From Funneliformis mosseae (Eukaryota > Glomeromycota > Glomeromycetes > Glomerales > Glomeraceae): 16,430 nt of DNA. Below the pieces are notes generated by a model. That model was not told the DNA's origin and did not search any database. It worked only from the letters and a program-made list of their open reading frames with translations. A program made the position numbers and the translations under genes. Positions 1 through 9,205 of this stretch are shown one piece after another (position 1 is the stretch's first letter; every line of letters starts with the position of its first letter). The stretch spans positions 1-16,430 of the forward strand of contig CAJVPP010002082.1 in the NCBI GenBank assembly GCA_910592005.1. The letters run 5' to 3'.

Positions 1-45
1 ATTTGTTCAGATTTATTATTAACTCATTTTTTATTTTTTTTTGAG

Positions 46-237
46 TTTCCTCCCTTTCTATTGCAAAGGCTTCATATAATGATACTGATACAAAAATCTC
101 TAATTTCAGAATGGAGTTATCATAAATTTATAGAGTATTATAAATAATTTTTAAAAAAGATCAAGGAAGCGAGTGATATAAGTTCTCCTCCACATGAAGC
201 TGGAAGATTAAGCAAGAAAAATAGTGTGAATTTCTAA
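46..237 (+). pseudogene. Short 3'-end coding remnant, unidentified
   Basis: A reading frame of 63 codons runs from the left part of the window to a TAA at 235-237, broken only by one TAA at 145-147 that could be a decayed Gln codon. The readable end contains a Ser-Pro-Pro-His-Glu-Ala run and basic residues. No start codon is evident near its left end, so it would be the 3' part of something beginning outside the window or already erased. I do not recognise the family. A stretch of this length in AT-rich DNA with one stop could arise by chance, so confidence is low. Confidence 0.25.
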
Positions 238-295
238 AAATATTTCTTTAGATTAACTATATCAATATACTATATTTGTATTTTATTTTTCCTAC

Positions 296-301
296 AATAA
301 A
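296..301 (+). promoter_or_regulatory. Candidate polyadenylation signal (AATAAA)
   Basis: A canonical AATAAA lies about 60 bases after the stop of the 46-237 remnant. In DNA this AT-rich the hexamer is frequent, so it is weak support that the remnant once was a transcribed 3' end. Confidence 0.2.
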
Positions 302-544
302 GTGCCCTGATGGCTGATTATTTTTATATATTTATCTATATTTTTTCGTGTGAGATAAGCATTGGATAATAAAATTTTCTTGGCAAATTTCAGCGATGAC
401 CCGTCGCTCAAAATGAATTAATAAAAAATTTATTATCTGTACTGTGAAAAACGTGATTATGTATTAATGCTGATAAAGTAATCAATAATATAAATTGTAA
501 CGCGTACGTGATTTGATCGAAGTTGTATTACTAGTAGATCTCTT
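302..544. other. Non-coding stretch before the gag start
   Basis: I see no gene here. A small inverted repeat, agcga at 392-396 and tcgct at 404-408, surrounds a CG-containing core, and there is a CpG-rich patch around 500-512 (acgcgtacgt). Both stand out in otherwise AT-rich DNA. From memory, a similar cagcga...cccgtcgct motif occurs in dispersed repeats of mycorrhizal fungi, so this may be the edge of a repeat. I found no long terminal repeat here that recurs elsewhere in the window. Confidence 0.3.
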
Positions 545-1340
545 ATGATATTGACACGTAAATTTATTTTTAATATTATGTCTTATATCAGGAGGGTGAA
601 TTTCTTGCACGCAAACTTTTTTTGCGTAAAACTATATTTATTATAATATTCCATTCTGACTATAAACATATTATTGATAGATTACCAGAAAGTTTTGTCA
701 AGAGAGTTTGCCAGAGACTATTGCACTATTCTAAAGATCCTGTTCCATTAGAATCTATTTCTAGAAAGTCTGAATGAATTGAATCTTATTTAAGGTACAC
801 ATTAGAGATTTATAAGAATTCGTTAAATAGGAAATGCAAAACTATGACTCAGGAAAAAATATTGCACCCTCAAAGCTGGCCAGAATGTAATGTATTTTCA
901 GTATCATTGGCTATATATATTACTGATATTGGAGTTTAAACCAATGATTATAAGAAAGAAAATAACTGCTAGGTCATGAATGAACTTAAAGTATTTCGTC
1001 AGCACCTGCTTAATTATAATAAAAGAACTTTTGAAAAATTCATGCAAGACATAAAAAAGAAATATAGAGCAGATTAGTATGAATAAGAAATTGCGATATG
1101 AAAATGAGGATCTAAAGATGCAATTGCAGTAAGCAGAAAAAGAGCTAGTATCTATAAAGTTAGATTCTTCTCATTAGTTGGGAATACTTTTTTTTTCTTG
1201 TACTTCTGTAAAGTAAGATCTTGATCAAGATCATATGCTTTTTGAGGATCTATATAAATCAAAGGTTCTTCCATTCTCTTTTATAATCACAAAAAAGAAT
1301 AGCATTTCAGAGGCCTTATTCAAGGCAGAAAAGAATATAT

Positions 1341-2030
1341 GAAGAATATAAAGCTGAGCTGGAGGAGGAGAACTATCATCTTCGTAATGAATTACAAACA
1401 GAAGTTGATAGTAATTATCAGAATTAGAGATGAATTGATCAACTGGAACGAGATTATTTCTGGTATAAGCAAGAAATCCAAAATCTCAATAGGGAGATAG
1501 AGTGCCTTGAAAATGCTTCAGAAGAGGAGATAGTAGAGTTAAAATCTGAAATCTCTACCCTAAAAAGTCAGCTATATCAAGCTAGAAAAGATGTGCAAGA
1601 TAAGGGAAAATATATTTCTAGTTTAGAAGAGTGGTTAGTAGAATCTGAGAAACAAATTGAGAAATTGCGATGCTGGATCAGAATCATCTCATCACGAAAA
1701 AATTTGCTTGAACAAGAAAATTCTTCAGATTTATATAATTCTGATGATAATATGGCCACAATCATAGAACTAGCAAATGCTATAGATGGTTTTGTGGATA
1801 ATAGAGCAATACATATAGATATCATATCAGATCAAATAAAAAGGACAACAAGAAAAATTCATCAAAAATATAATGCCTTGCAATAGGATTTAGTCCGTGA
1901 GTAATGAAGGTATTATGATACAAAAGCTGAGCGTGATAATGAAATTATACGAAGGCAACTTGCTGAAGATGGGATGGTTAATATTATTAGTGATTTCTAT
2001 TAATATCAAACTAATGCTTAAAACTAGATA
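1341..2030 (+). other. Coiled-coil segment of the Gag-like protein
   Basis: This frame segment is rich in Glu, Lys, Gln and Leu with heptad-like spacing. It includes an uninterrupted stretch at 1593-1886 that ends at a TAG where Gln would fit. Such a coiled coil upstream of the capsid-like region would mediate self-association of the particle protein. Trp, Cys and Arg residues at about 1675-1690 interrupt the heptads. The segment belongs to the large gag gene and is not a separate gene. Confidence 0.6.
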
Positions 2031-2296
2031 ATAGAATGATAGTTAATATAGCAAAAAAATAAGCCTGTATAGGTATGCTAGTACAAGAAAAATTTGCTTT
2101 ATAATTATTGTATCAGCGAAATGCTCACCACCTACAGCGAAGTAGAGGGGATATAGGTTTATTAGAATATAATCGAGATAGGCTCTATGAGTGATATGAG
2201 AAATGGAAAAATAAGACTCAAGCAGAACGTCAAAATATTTTAAATTTGCAGGAACAAATTTTGACACTTTAGAATAATCCACCAAATCAAATAAAT

Positions 2297-2950
2297 ATGG
2301 TAGGAATACTGCAACCATTTTTTGACTAGGGTGATGATATTTCTAATTTTCTTGCAAAACTTAGATTATACTTGCAAAATCAAGGTGTAGATCCAGCTGA
2401 TAATGCAGGAGATCTACCAACAGAAAGAGATCAGGCAATAGGATATTTAAGAAGTTGTATGAGAGAAAGAACTTTAGAATGGTTTGATGATGAGATTACT
2501 ACAAAGCAAAATTGGGAATTAGTAAATTTAACTGATAGCACAGGTCAAGCTAATTAGTAGCTGTAAATGGGCGTAATGCTAGACAGATAGGTACTGATGG
2601 ATTAAATGAGATACTCAAACAAGCTGGAAATGCAATAGTAAAATTAAGAGCTGTAGAAGGTCCTTGGGATGAGGATTAGCGTATAGCAGAAGGTCATCCT
2701 ACTAACCTTCTAGTAAATGCACCAAATGTTGGTAATAGAACTACAGTAGTTATAGCAGGCATTCATTTTGGTCAAGCCATATGGTGGTTAAAAACTCATT
2801 TCCCTACAGTGAAAGAGGAGCTTCAGGATATGATGTATAGAACAATTATGAAGGGAGACATGACTATAGATGAATTATATAGAAAATATTACAAATAGGT
2901 AGACGAGCTAACTATAGACCTGAAGATTTACGTAAAAAATTTTTAGATGT
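2297..2950 (+). other. Gag capsid-like region
   Basis: The frame at 2297-2556 has the classic retrotransposon Gag layout: an aromatic start (Q-P-F-F-D), a helix with F-L-A-K-L-R-L-Y-L, then A-I-G-Y-L-R and R-T-L-E-W-F-D-D. This matches the Leu-rich helix and L-E-W-[FY] motif of Gag proteins. A second module at about 2558-2885 contains V-I-A-G-I-H-F-G-Q-A-I-W-W-L-K-T, and then, after a frameshift near 2885, R-A-N-Y-R-P-E-D-L-R. I recall both modules in Gag-like proteins of mycorrhizal fungi. Stops include TAG 2327-2329. Confidence 0.7.
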
Positions 2951-3566
2951 CCTTCCACTCCCATAGCTTGAAAAAGCTGAGGATATTAGCGAATATTTGC
3001 CATTGACTGAATTAACTAAAAAGCTTTATGAGATAGAATTATGCTGAATAGCTAGACATAAAAGAGATAAATTATCTAATCTGCTAGTATCTAATCAAGC
3101 ATCTCAGCAAATATATAAACTTTTATCAGTTTCAGCCTCGCAATAATATAGAATATCTTTAGAAAATATGCAAAAAGCAATCCAAAATACGCTGGCACAA
3201 CAAAAAACTGAAAACCAGGCATTAGTAAAAAAAGTTACAGAATTATAATCACAAATGACTTAGCAAACGCAAGTATATGCTTCACAAATAGTTAAACCTG
3301 TTAGACAGTCGAGAGGTCCACCATCTTCATTGAAAATAGAAGAAGGTCTCAAGAATTATTATGTAGCTGAATACTTAAAAGAAGTAGGTCTACTTAATAA
3401 GAAAGATTTAGATACTGATTATCCTATAAAACCTTTTTAAAGACCTCGTCCATAGTGAAATAATAATTCTACTAGATTTGATAGGATTGAAGAAGGACTT
3501 GAGGAAACTCAGAATAATGTAAATCAGTTAGCTGATCTATTTCAGAAAAAAATATATATATAAAAA

Positions 3567-3608
3567 TGTGAAATTTGTAAGGAAACAGACCATAGCAAAG
3601 GAAGTTGT
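3567..3608 (+). other. CCHC zinc knuckle of Gag
   Basis: The residues C-E-I-C-K-E-T-D-H-S-K-G-S-C fit C-x2-C-x4-H-x4-C exactly, the nucleic-acid-binding knuckle of retroviral and retrotransposon nucleocapsids. All four ligands are intact although the frame upstream carries a TAA at 3561-3563. It is the strongest single evidence that this is a Gag protein. Confidence 0.85.
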
Positions 3609-3878
3609 CCAAAAAGACTAATAGCTCAATTAATTTCACTTGGTCTTATTTTACACCACTTAAACCAATAGTTCTTTCTGATTCAGATAGTGAGGAAAAT
3701 GATGGAGATGATTATGATGAAGACAATAATAGATAGACTGGATATGACCCACTGGTAAAAAAAAAATAGGTAAATGAGTCAAAAGGTGCTTCGCATAAAT
3801 TGGCCGATAATACTAATGCTATTATTTAAGCTCTCACCACTGATATGAAAAATGTGCTTATCTTGAAAGACTCAGAAG

Positions 3879-4340
3879 GAGGAATCTAAAGAATCAGATG
3901 AGTGGTTATCATCTTTACAATATCTAAGTACTAATATAAATAACTTAACTATTTCTAAATCTTTTTTAGATTCCGACAGTAAGTTCAGTAATATAAATGA
4001 CCTAGCAATCAAGACACTTAAATGGAAAGCTGATAAACTATCTAATTTTGCCATAAATGGCAATTCTAAGCATATCACTGATTCATTAGGATGATATACA
4101 GACGTATCAGTTATCTTGAAGGATAAAAAAGATAAGACAGTCACAGTTATTGAAAATTTTGTTCATATTAATAATGATGAAACAGAACAAATGCTATTTT
4201 TTGGTATGTCAAATATTCAAAAAGTTCAAGGCGTCCCTGAGCCAAATAAAAACTAGTTCCGCATAAAGTTACATGAAAAAACATATATTATCCTAATTTT
4301 TAGCAAGGTTCTAGTAGTCAAGGATCTGCTAAAAAGGGAT
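3879..4340 (+). other. Retropepsin-like aspartic protease remnant
   Basis: The frame starting at 3879 reads E-E-S-K-E-S-D-E-W and then L-D-S-D-S at 3966-3980. This is where a D-[ST]-G catalytic motif is expected; the Gly is replaced by Asp (GAC at 3975-3977). Downstream come a strand-rich stretch and F-F-G-M-S, which fits the hydrophobic-hydrophobic-Gly flap-partner motif, followed by a conserved-looking P-N-K-N-x-F-R-I-K-L run. There is one in-frame TGA near 4092 (Trp or Arg expected) and a TAG near 4254. The fold assignment is inference from motif order and position after Gag. Confidence 0.5.
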
Positions 4341-4519
4341 TGGAAATCATCATGCAAAACGCCTCTTAACTCTCAAGTTTTAGCTTATTCTTCTAATTCA
4401 ACTAGTGAAGGAGACTTAAAAAAAGTGCGTAAAGCTTAAAGAGTAACTATTAAAAATTGAGAGATGGCTTGACATAGTATTAAATGCAGGTAAAATTCTT
4501 GTGGAAAGATGCTTATAAC

Positions 4520-5160
4520 TTATGGAGAAAAGATCAGATGCATAACAGCTTCTCTAGTAATATTTACTAATTTATTAAGATCAGATTTCCATCTAGATAT
4601 ATCATCTTTAAAAGAATTGTTTACTTTATTTTCATTTTTTTCACTAAAGCCACTGAAGAAGAAAATTCATCTTTTGGCTTTATATTAGCCTTTTTTTTCC
4701 AAATAATTTTATCTTTTCGCCTATTAGTTACTGTATTCAGACTATTAAAATTTATATGGGAATTTAGACCATTCTCATTATTTGCATAATGCTTCATATG
4801 AATAATCCTATTTTCTTAAGTAGAGAAGGAAGTATCATGTGAAGATTCCTGATTATTTTCTGAAATCTGGTCAGAGATGCTTACAGATTCTAAGATTCTA
4901 CGTCATTTCTCAGTAGGTTCAGGAGGCCTCTGATTATCAATTATTTTTTGATATGTTATTGATTCTATATGATATTTTTTACACATAATACGCTGAGCAT
5001 CTGAAATATTATTCTGAGCATTTCTAATTTCTTCAATAGCTTTAGGTATTAAACGTCTGACATCTGATTTAAGAAATTTATGAGTATGAGTTATTTGTTT
5101 TTTGCTTATAAAAAACTTGTAGAAAATTTATTCACAATTTATTTGATATTAGTCTGGCAT
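4520..5160 (-). pseudogene. Unknown minus-strand gene A of the virus-like block
   Basis: Read on the minus strand from an ATG at 5160, this frame stays open except for stops that can be explained as Gln (TAA) or Trp/Arg (TGA) codons, plus one frameshift in an A-run near 4640-4660. It ends with TAA at 4522-4520. The protein would have about 210 residues, with a charged helical first half (an R-R-L-I-P-K-A-I-E-E-I stretch) and a polar Ser/Asn-rich middle. I do not recognise the family and see no signal peptide or membrane segment. It faces the gag gene tail to tail and is divergent from the coiled-coil gene at 5460, sharing the 300-base gap with it. Its readability compared with surrounding noise is the main support. 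Confidence 0.5.
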
Positions 5161-5459
5161 TGATCTAGCATTAGTTTGTTATATATATGTAGTTCACTTT
5201 CTTTACAGTATAGCATGCTATAATCATGATTCAAATAAAAAATAAGTTTAAGATACATATGCTTCAAATATTATATTTGTTTGAAACTAGTTTGTTATTG
5301 GTTTTTTATTGGTTTGATATTAGTTTTATTCTAAACTCCCTTTTCCATATTCGAAGAAAAAATATACATATGTTATTTTACACTAATAACTTACCAAAAA
5401 TTTATAAGAACATGTCTTGAAAAAAAAATCATAAAAACTTTACCTTCAAATAAATTCAT
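5161..5459. promoter_or_regulatory. Divergent intergenic region, probable bidirectional promoter
   Basis: This gap separates the start of minus-strand gene A from the start of the plus-strand coiled-coil gene. It contains short repeated T-rich words, such as tagtttgttat at about 5172 and 5288 and gatattag twice near its edges, and AT-rich TATA-like runs. A 64-codon open frame at 5226-5420 has no recognisable features and is probably chance. A promoter role is inferred from layout only. Confidence 0.35.
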
Positions 5460-6248
5460 ATGGCAAATATATGTACGATAAATGAAATAAATAATGGGGT
5501 ACCCTTGGTATTTGGCAATAAACTTGGAGATTTGCTATTTAATTGATATCTATCTAGTTGAACTGAGCTTGAGAACCAACTTGCTTGTGTAAAACATATT
5601 CTAGATATCGCTTTAAGCTCAGATATTCAGCTTGACACTAGAAACAGTCTCTTGATAAAAAATAATGAGAGTTTTTCAGAACGTGTATGCCAGCTTGAAG
5701 ATGAGGTGAGAGAATTCAAAAATGAGATTAATCAAAAAGAGATTTCTCTTGCAAATGCTAAGAATGAGATCACTACAAAATTGGAAGAGATACAAGCTTT
5801 CCATTTAAGAGTAAAGGAATTAAAGCAGGATGATTTTTTAACATAGAAAAGATTATCAGAGATAGATTCTCTTAAACGTAAATCTGAAGTGGAATACATA
5901 AAACTATCTGACAAAAATATTAGTTTAGAATTGGCAAAAATGGAGTTAGAAGATATACTGGCCAAAAAAAAGGATGAATTAATGCAAGTGAGAGATGATT
6001 TACTTTCAGCACAAAAAGCAGTGATAGAAAAAGATTCCTTCCTTCAAGAAACTAATACTCTTTTATTAGAGCATATTTTGAAAACATCTAGCAAATCTAA
6101 ACAAAATGAAGCAATTGTAGGTAATAAAGGACTGGAGAAAGGTAACGAAATCACTAGTCCTGAAATAACCTCAGAATCATCTTATTCCTCATTTTTTCAG
6201 CATGCAATCATCTTTATAATAGTATTACTAATCATATATATCTTATGA
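5460..6248 (+). pseudogene. Coiled-coil protein with C-terminal membrane anchor
   Basis: One frame of 262 codons runs from ATG 5460 to TGA 6246-6248 with no frameshift. Only three internal stops occur: TGA 5544-5546, TGA 5559-5561 (both plausible Trp codons) and TAG 5844-5846 (plausible Gln). After a polar N-terminus, residues about 60-205 are Glu/Lys/Leu-rich with heptad character. About 35 polar Ser/Glu/Asn residues follow, then a very hydrophobic stretch of about 15-18 residues (coded near 6196-6245) that ends the protein, a tail-anchor arrangement. It lies 82 bases before the ATPase gene on the same strand. The family is unknown. In this context it could be a particle or membrane-associated protein, but that is speculation. 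It is the best-preserved gene of the block. Confidence 0.65.
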
Positions 6249-6330
6249 TATATATTCTCTCGTCTATATTCATCTTACAATAAAAAAAATATTCTGAACT
6301 ATAAAATACTCTTAAATAGAAATCAAGGTT

Positions 6331-7176
6331 ATGCATTCCCAATCTGATACACAGAAGAACCAAAAGACAGAACTACCTCCTATAAAACTTCGTCTTTTAG
6401 ATATGGATGAAGTCACAGTATGAATTATTCTAAAATATTGACTATCTGGCGATGATATAGACTTTTAGCATGTTGGTTACAGGAAGAAGTGGTTCAGATA
6501 AAACTAATTTATTTGCGAATCTTGTTCTTGGTGATAAGGATAAATATATATAAAAGAAGAGAAAAGGTGGATTCAGATATATTTGTTGTGATGATTTAAT
6601 TATATGTGGTTATCATCCTAATGAGCCAAAATGGGCATATATGAGGTATATATATAATATGATTTCAAAGGATCCAAAAGCGCCTTTCTATGAGAATATT
6701 AGTTTTAGGTATATCCCACCTGAAAGAATTCCTAATACAAGAGCATTCTCACCTAAAAGAAGCACAGTAATTATTTTTGAGGATCTATGCTTAGCCCTCG
6801 AACATATGCAAAATAAAATTGGCCAATTTTTTAGAATGAACGTTATCAAAATATTTCAAGTATATATGTAACCCAAAAATACCATAAAGTCCCTACATTC
6901 ATTCGTGAGAATATCTCCTACCTAGTAATGTATAATGGTGGTGATAGCCAACAAGATGTGTCTAAGATAGCTAGTCATTATACTGATGATATGAAAAATG
7001 CATCCATGATTATTAATAGCTACCTTTGAAGAGATGAATTTATTGTATTTGATCTCACTAGGCTGAAAGATGATTCTCTTGCAATCCGCCTAAAGTTTGA
7101 CATTCCCCTAAACCTGCAGAAGAAAATAAAGGCTAAGCAGAAACGCAAGGAAAAAAAGTGCCCAGCTAATGAATAG
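6331..7176 (+). pseudogene. A32/HerA-FtsK-type DNA packaging ATPase (Maverick/Polinton-like), decayed
   Basis: ATG 6331 begins a frame with stops at 6421 (TGA), 6439 (TGA) and 6466 (TAG). A shift near 6469 leads into a P-loop. Walker A reads G-R-S-G-S-D-K-T at 6482-6505, with Asp (GAT 6497-6499) where the Gly before Lys should be. Walker B reads V-I-I-F-E-D at 6767-6784. A second frameshift near 6838 leads to the downstream part with Y-V-T-Q-K-Y-H-K-V-P and G-G-D-S-Q-Q-D-V-S-K, then a basic tail. Other stops are TAA 6551-6553 and TGA 7027-7029. The total of about 281 residues fits A32-like packaging ATPases, which pump viral or transposon DNA into capsids. Two TAG codons (7174 and 7189) lie in frame with the integrase, so the true stop is uncertain; a fused ATPase-integrase reading cannot be excluded. 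Confidence 0.8.
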
Positions 7177-7191
7177 AATCTAACTTTATAG

Positions 7192-8284
7192 ATGCCAGCT
7201 TTTTTTCGTAATTATAAAAAAATTGGAATAGGAGAATCAGTTATTTATATTGATCCTCAAAAAGTACGAGACTTAGATCAGAATTTTGCTTTACAGAAAC
7301 TTTATTACAGACCTGAAGGTTATTATCAGATTGCTGAAAAAATGCAAACCGCTTGTAAGAGAGTTTACTTTGACCATAATAAAAAATTGGCTTAGCAAAT
7401 AGGCTTTGTATCAGATTCACAAGCCTCGGTCTAAGTATATTCTACAAACATCTTTTAATAATATTACCATACCTATGAAAGTTATTTAAGCTGATTTATG
7501 CTATATGCCTTATAATCGAATTGGAAATAAAACTTATAAATTTGCACTTAATTGTGTAGATATTGCTACCTGCACTAAATAGACCTATTCTTTAACTAAA
7601 TGTGATTCTGCTAGTGTAGCTAAAGGATTTGTGAAACTTTTTAACTTCCAAATATACCTAATTATCTAGTCTAAAGTTAAAGTTTTAATGTAGATAGGAC
7701 GTAAAATTCCAAGGTAATGTTATTATACTAATGAACGAACATAGTATCCAAATTCAACTAGCTAATTCTAAAGAATCTATGAGTATTGTTGAGAGAATTA
7801 ATCGTACACTTCAAGAATAGGCATTTTTTATTCAAGATAGTGTTGAAATGAGATTACTCCTACTGAGCGCTATTAAGCTTAGGTAAAAAATCTTCCAATT
7901 TTTTTTGTAAAGCTTGATAATTCTATAACTCAACTTCTGGGTATTTCTCCTGCTGAAGCTCGAAAAAAAACATGTTTTTGCTAAAGCTTCCAAGCCACAA
8001 AAAGGACCTATTGGATTTGATAAGCCTAAATTATCCCATGATGTCTTAGTAAGATATTTGCTTAATCCTGGTAAATTAGAAGGTGGGAGATGATGTGCAA
8101 CTGATTGTATTTGGTCTCCCTAAATTTATCATATTTGTGAATCTCTAGTGCAAAAAAATCAGCTAGTCTTGTACTGACTAATAGATGATAAAGTAATGAC
8201 CTGAAAAGATCCTTTATAAGAGAGAAGCTTCAAATCATTCATCTTGATACAGAATTACCACCCCGATGGGTGCTCACAAATTAG
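7192..8284 (+). pseudogene. rve-type DDE integrase of the virus-like block, decayed
   Basis: The frame starts at ATG 7192 (M-P-A-F-F-R-N-Y), 16 bases after the probable ATPase stop, and can be followed through several frameshifts to TAG 8282-8284, about 364 codons. The N-terminal part is a helical region ending at a TAG at 7393-7395. The catalytic core follows: first Asp in A-D-L-C-Y-M (7493-7495), second Asp probably at 7693-7695 where the frame is broken, and Glu in S-I-V-E-R-I-N-R-T-L (7791-7793). The second Asp to Glu spacing of about 33 codons fits D,D35E. The C-terminal part carries L-L-G-I-S-P-A-E-A-R-K-K and ends P-P-R-W-V-L-T-N. It would integrate the element's DNA. Many Gln codons are TAA/TAG. 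The second-Asp region is the most damaged. Confidence 0.8.
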
Positions 8285-8640
8285 ATTTCTAATTCATAAA
8301 GTTTAAGCATTTTGTTTACTTCTTCTATAGATCTTTTTTGTATAACTTTTTCTTAGCTCGTGAATAAGAGATATAATTTGTATAACTTTTCAATACTCTA
8401 ATACACTTCTTTATTATACCAGTCTTTGTAATTTGCCATTTTTTCATTATAGGCTTTCTCATTTGGAGCTCGTTGCTTTGCTACATATCTGTAATAATCA
8501 TCTGGGTCCCTTTTACGTTACATTATTTTTAAATAGCCCATATATGTTAATCCTATTTTATCATATTTTTTCGTATCTTGACTATATGTCACTTTAATTA
8601 TCTCAACTAATACTGATTTGATGTTTTTATAGTTAACCAT
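8281..8640 (-). pseudogene. Unknown minus-strand gene B, 119 codons
   Basis: A single minus-strand frame runs from ATG 8640 to TAA 8283-8281 with no frameshift and three internal stops (complement of 8518-8520, 8398-8400 and 8353-8355), all explicable as Gln or Trp codons. The product is rich in Lys, Tyr and Glu, includes R-D-P-D-D-Y-Y-R-Y-V-A-K-Q, and looks wholly helical. I do not recognise it. Its stop codon overlaps that of the integrase on the other strand, and its start lies 76 bases from that of the zinc-binding gene. Such packing suggests a genuine gene of the same element. Confidence 0.55.
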
Positions 8641-8716
8641 TTTGAATAAATATTGAATGTTTGTATTAATATAGCAAAAACTTTTATTTAAAATAAAATA
8701 TTTATTTCTTATTACT
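8641..8716. promoter_or_regulatory. Short divergent promoter gap
   Basis: These 76 bases separate two divergent starts (minus gene B and the zinc-binding gene). They are almost pure A/T with TATA-like runs (tatttaaaataaaatattta near 8675-8705 in part). A bidirectional promoter is inferred from position. Confidence 0.35.
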
Positions 8717-9147
8717 ATGATAGGCGAATATTATTGCAATTATTTACTCATAACTGGATACGTCTGTGAGCAAACTTATTGTCAGCCTGAAGGGTATTTT
8801 GAGCATTAGAAAGCTAAACCCTATATTTCCTGTAAGGTTTATAGCAAGCTGACTAGTTCTAAACCCAGCCTTTGTAGAAAGCATGCTAGTGGATACTATG
8901 TGACCCAATATATTAATAGGCTTCAGGATAAAGCTAATGCTGATGATTTAATTTAGATGAAATTGATGAATTGCTTCTAGGGCTATCAGCGAATAAACCT
9001 GAAGAAGCAGAAGAGCAGAAACACGAATTTGAGAAGCAGTTAGAGAAGTGAATCTTAGAGAGATCACATGAAACTTTGTTAAAATAAGAGAAAAACAATA
9101 TCAAGTATACTAATGAGATTTATGATGATTTTAGCCTATTCGACTAA
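8717..9147 (+). pseudogene. Small Cys-rich, putative zinc-binding protein
   Basis: ATG 8717 opens a frame with TAG 8807-8809 (Gln expected). A one-base shift near 8950 moves it to an acidic helical second half (L-D-E-I-D-E-L-L) that ends at TAA 9145-9147 after D-D-F-S-L-F-D. The total is about 143 codons. The first half has Cys at codons coded by 8735-8737 and then C-E-Q-T-Y-C-Q-P-E-G-Y, with a His further on. It continues C-K-V-Y (8831-8842) and L-C-R-K-H. The pattern suggests two zinc sites, the second with one Cys changed to Tyr by TGT to TAT. I recall comparable small Cys-rich proteins near such integrases in mycorrhizal fungi, but cannot name a family. Its role is unknown; nucleic-acid or protein binding is plausible. 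Confidence 0.55.
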
Positions 9148-9205
9148 TCTGTTTACTGTATGAGGTACTTTACATAGGTATCACCTTCTAGCTGATTTTT
9201 TATTT

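Larger units (their letters stand above)
545..4440 (+). pseudogene. Decayed gag-protease gene (retrotransposon-like Gag, zinc knuckle, aspartic protease)
   Basis: This is one long decayed gene read in six consecutive frame segments. An ATG at 545 (M-I-L-T-R) is followed by frame segments about 583-1080, 1082-1340, 1341-2070, 2072-2556, 2558-2885 and 2886-3650, then an acidic linker and a protease-like region to about 4440. In order the product has a helical N-terminal part, a long coiled coil (about 1340-2030), a Gag capsid-like region (about 2297-2950), a CCHC zinc knuckle (3567-3608), an Asp/Glu/Ser-rich linker (about 3677-3735) and a retropepsin-like domain. In-frame stops are mostly TAG/TAA where Gln is expected, for example 2327-2329. 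Gag would assemble a particle and the protease would process it. That role comes from the family, not from proof here. No reverse transcriptase follows. The gene instead abuts, tail to tail, a minus-strand gene of the packaging-ATPase block. Confidence 0.75.

Noticed and set aside
1..600. LTR or terminal inverted repeat at the left edge
   Set aside because: No stretch here recurs in direct or inverted form near 9200-9950 as far as I can see by eye.
1577..1825. Minus-strand open frame of 82 codons
   Set aside because: It is antisense to the coiled-coil segment of the gag remnant, whose plus-strand frame is longer and has heptad character.
2043..2318. Minus-strand open frame of 91 codons with hydrophobic residues
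   Set aside because: It lies opposite the gag frame at 2072-2556, and its hydrophobicity is what antisense of charged helical codons gives.
3872..4144. Minus-strand open frame of 90 codons
   Set aside because: It is antisense to the protease-like region, which has recognisable motif order on the plus strand.
5226..5420. Plus-strand 64-codon open frame in the divergent gap
   Set aside because: It has no motif, is composed of codons expected from AT-rich DNA, and lies where promoters are expected.
5732..5965. Minus-strand open frame of 77 codons
   Set aside because: It is antisense to the coiled-coil gene at 5460-6248.
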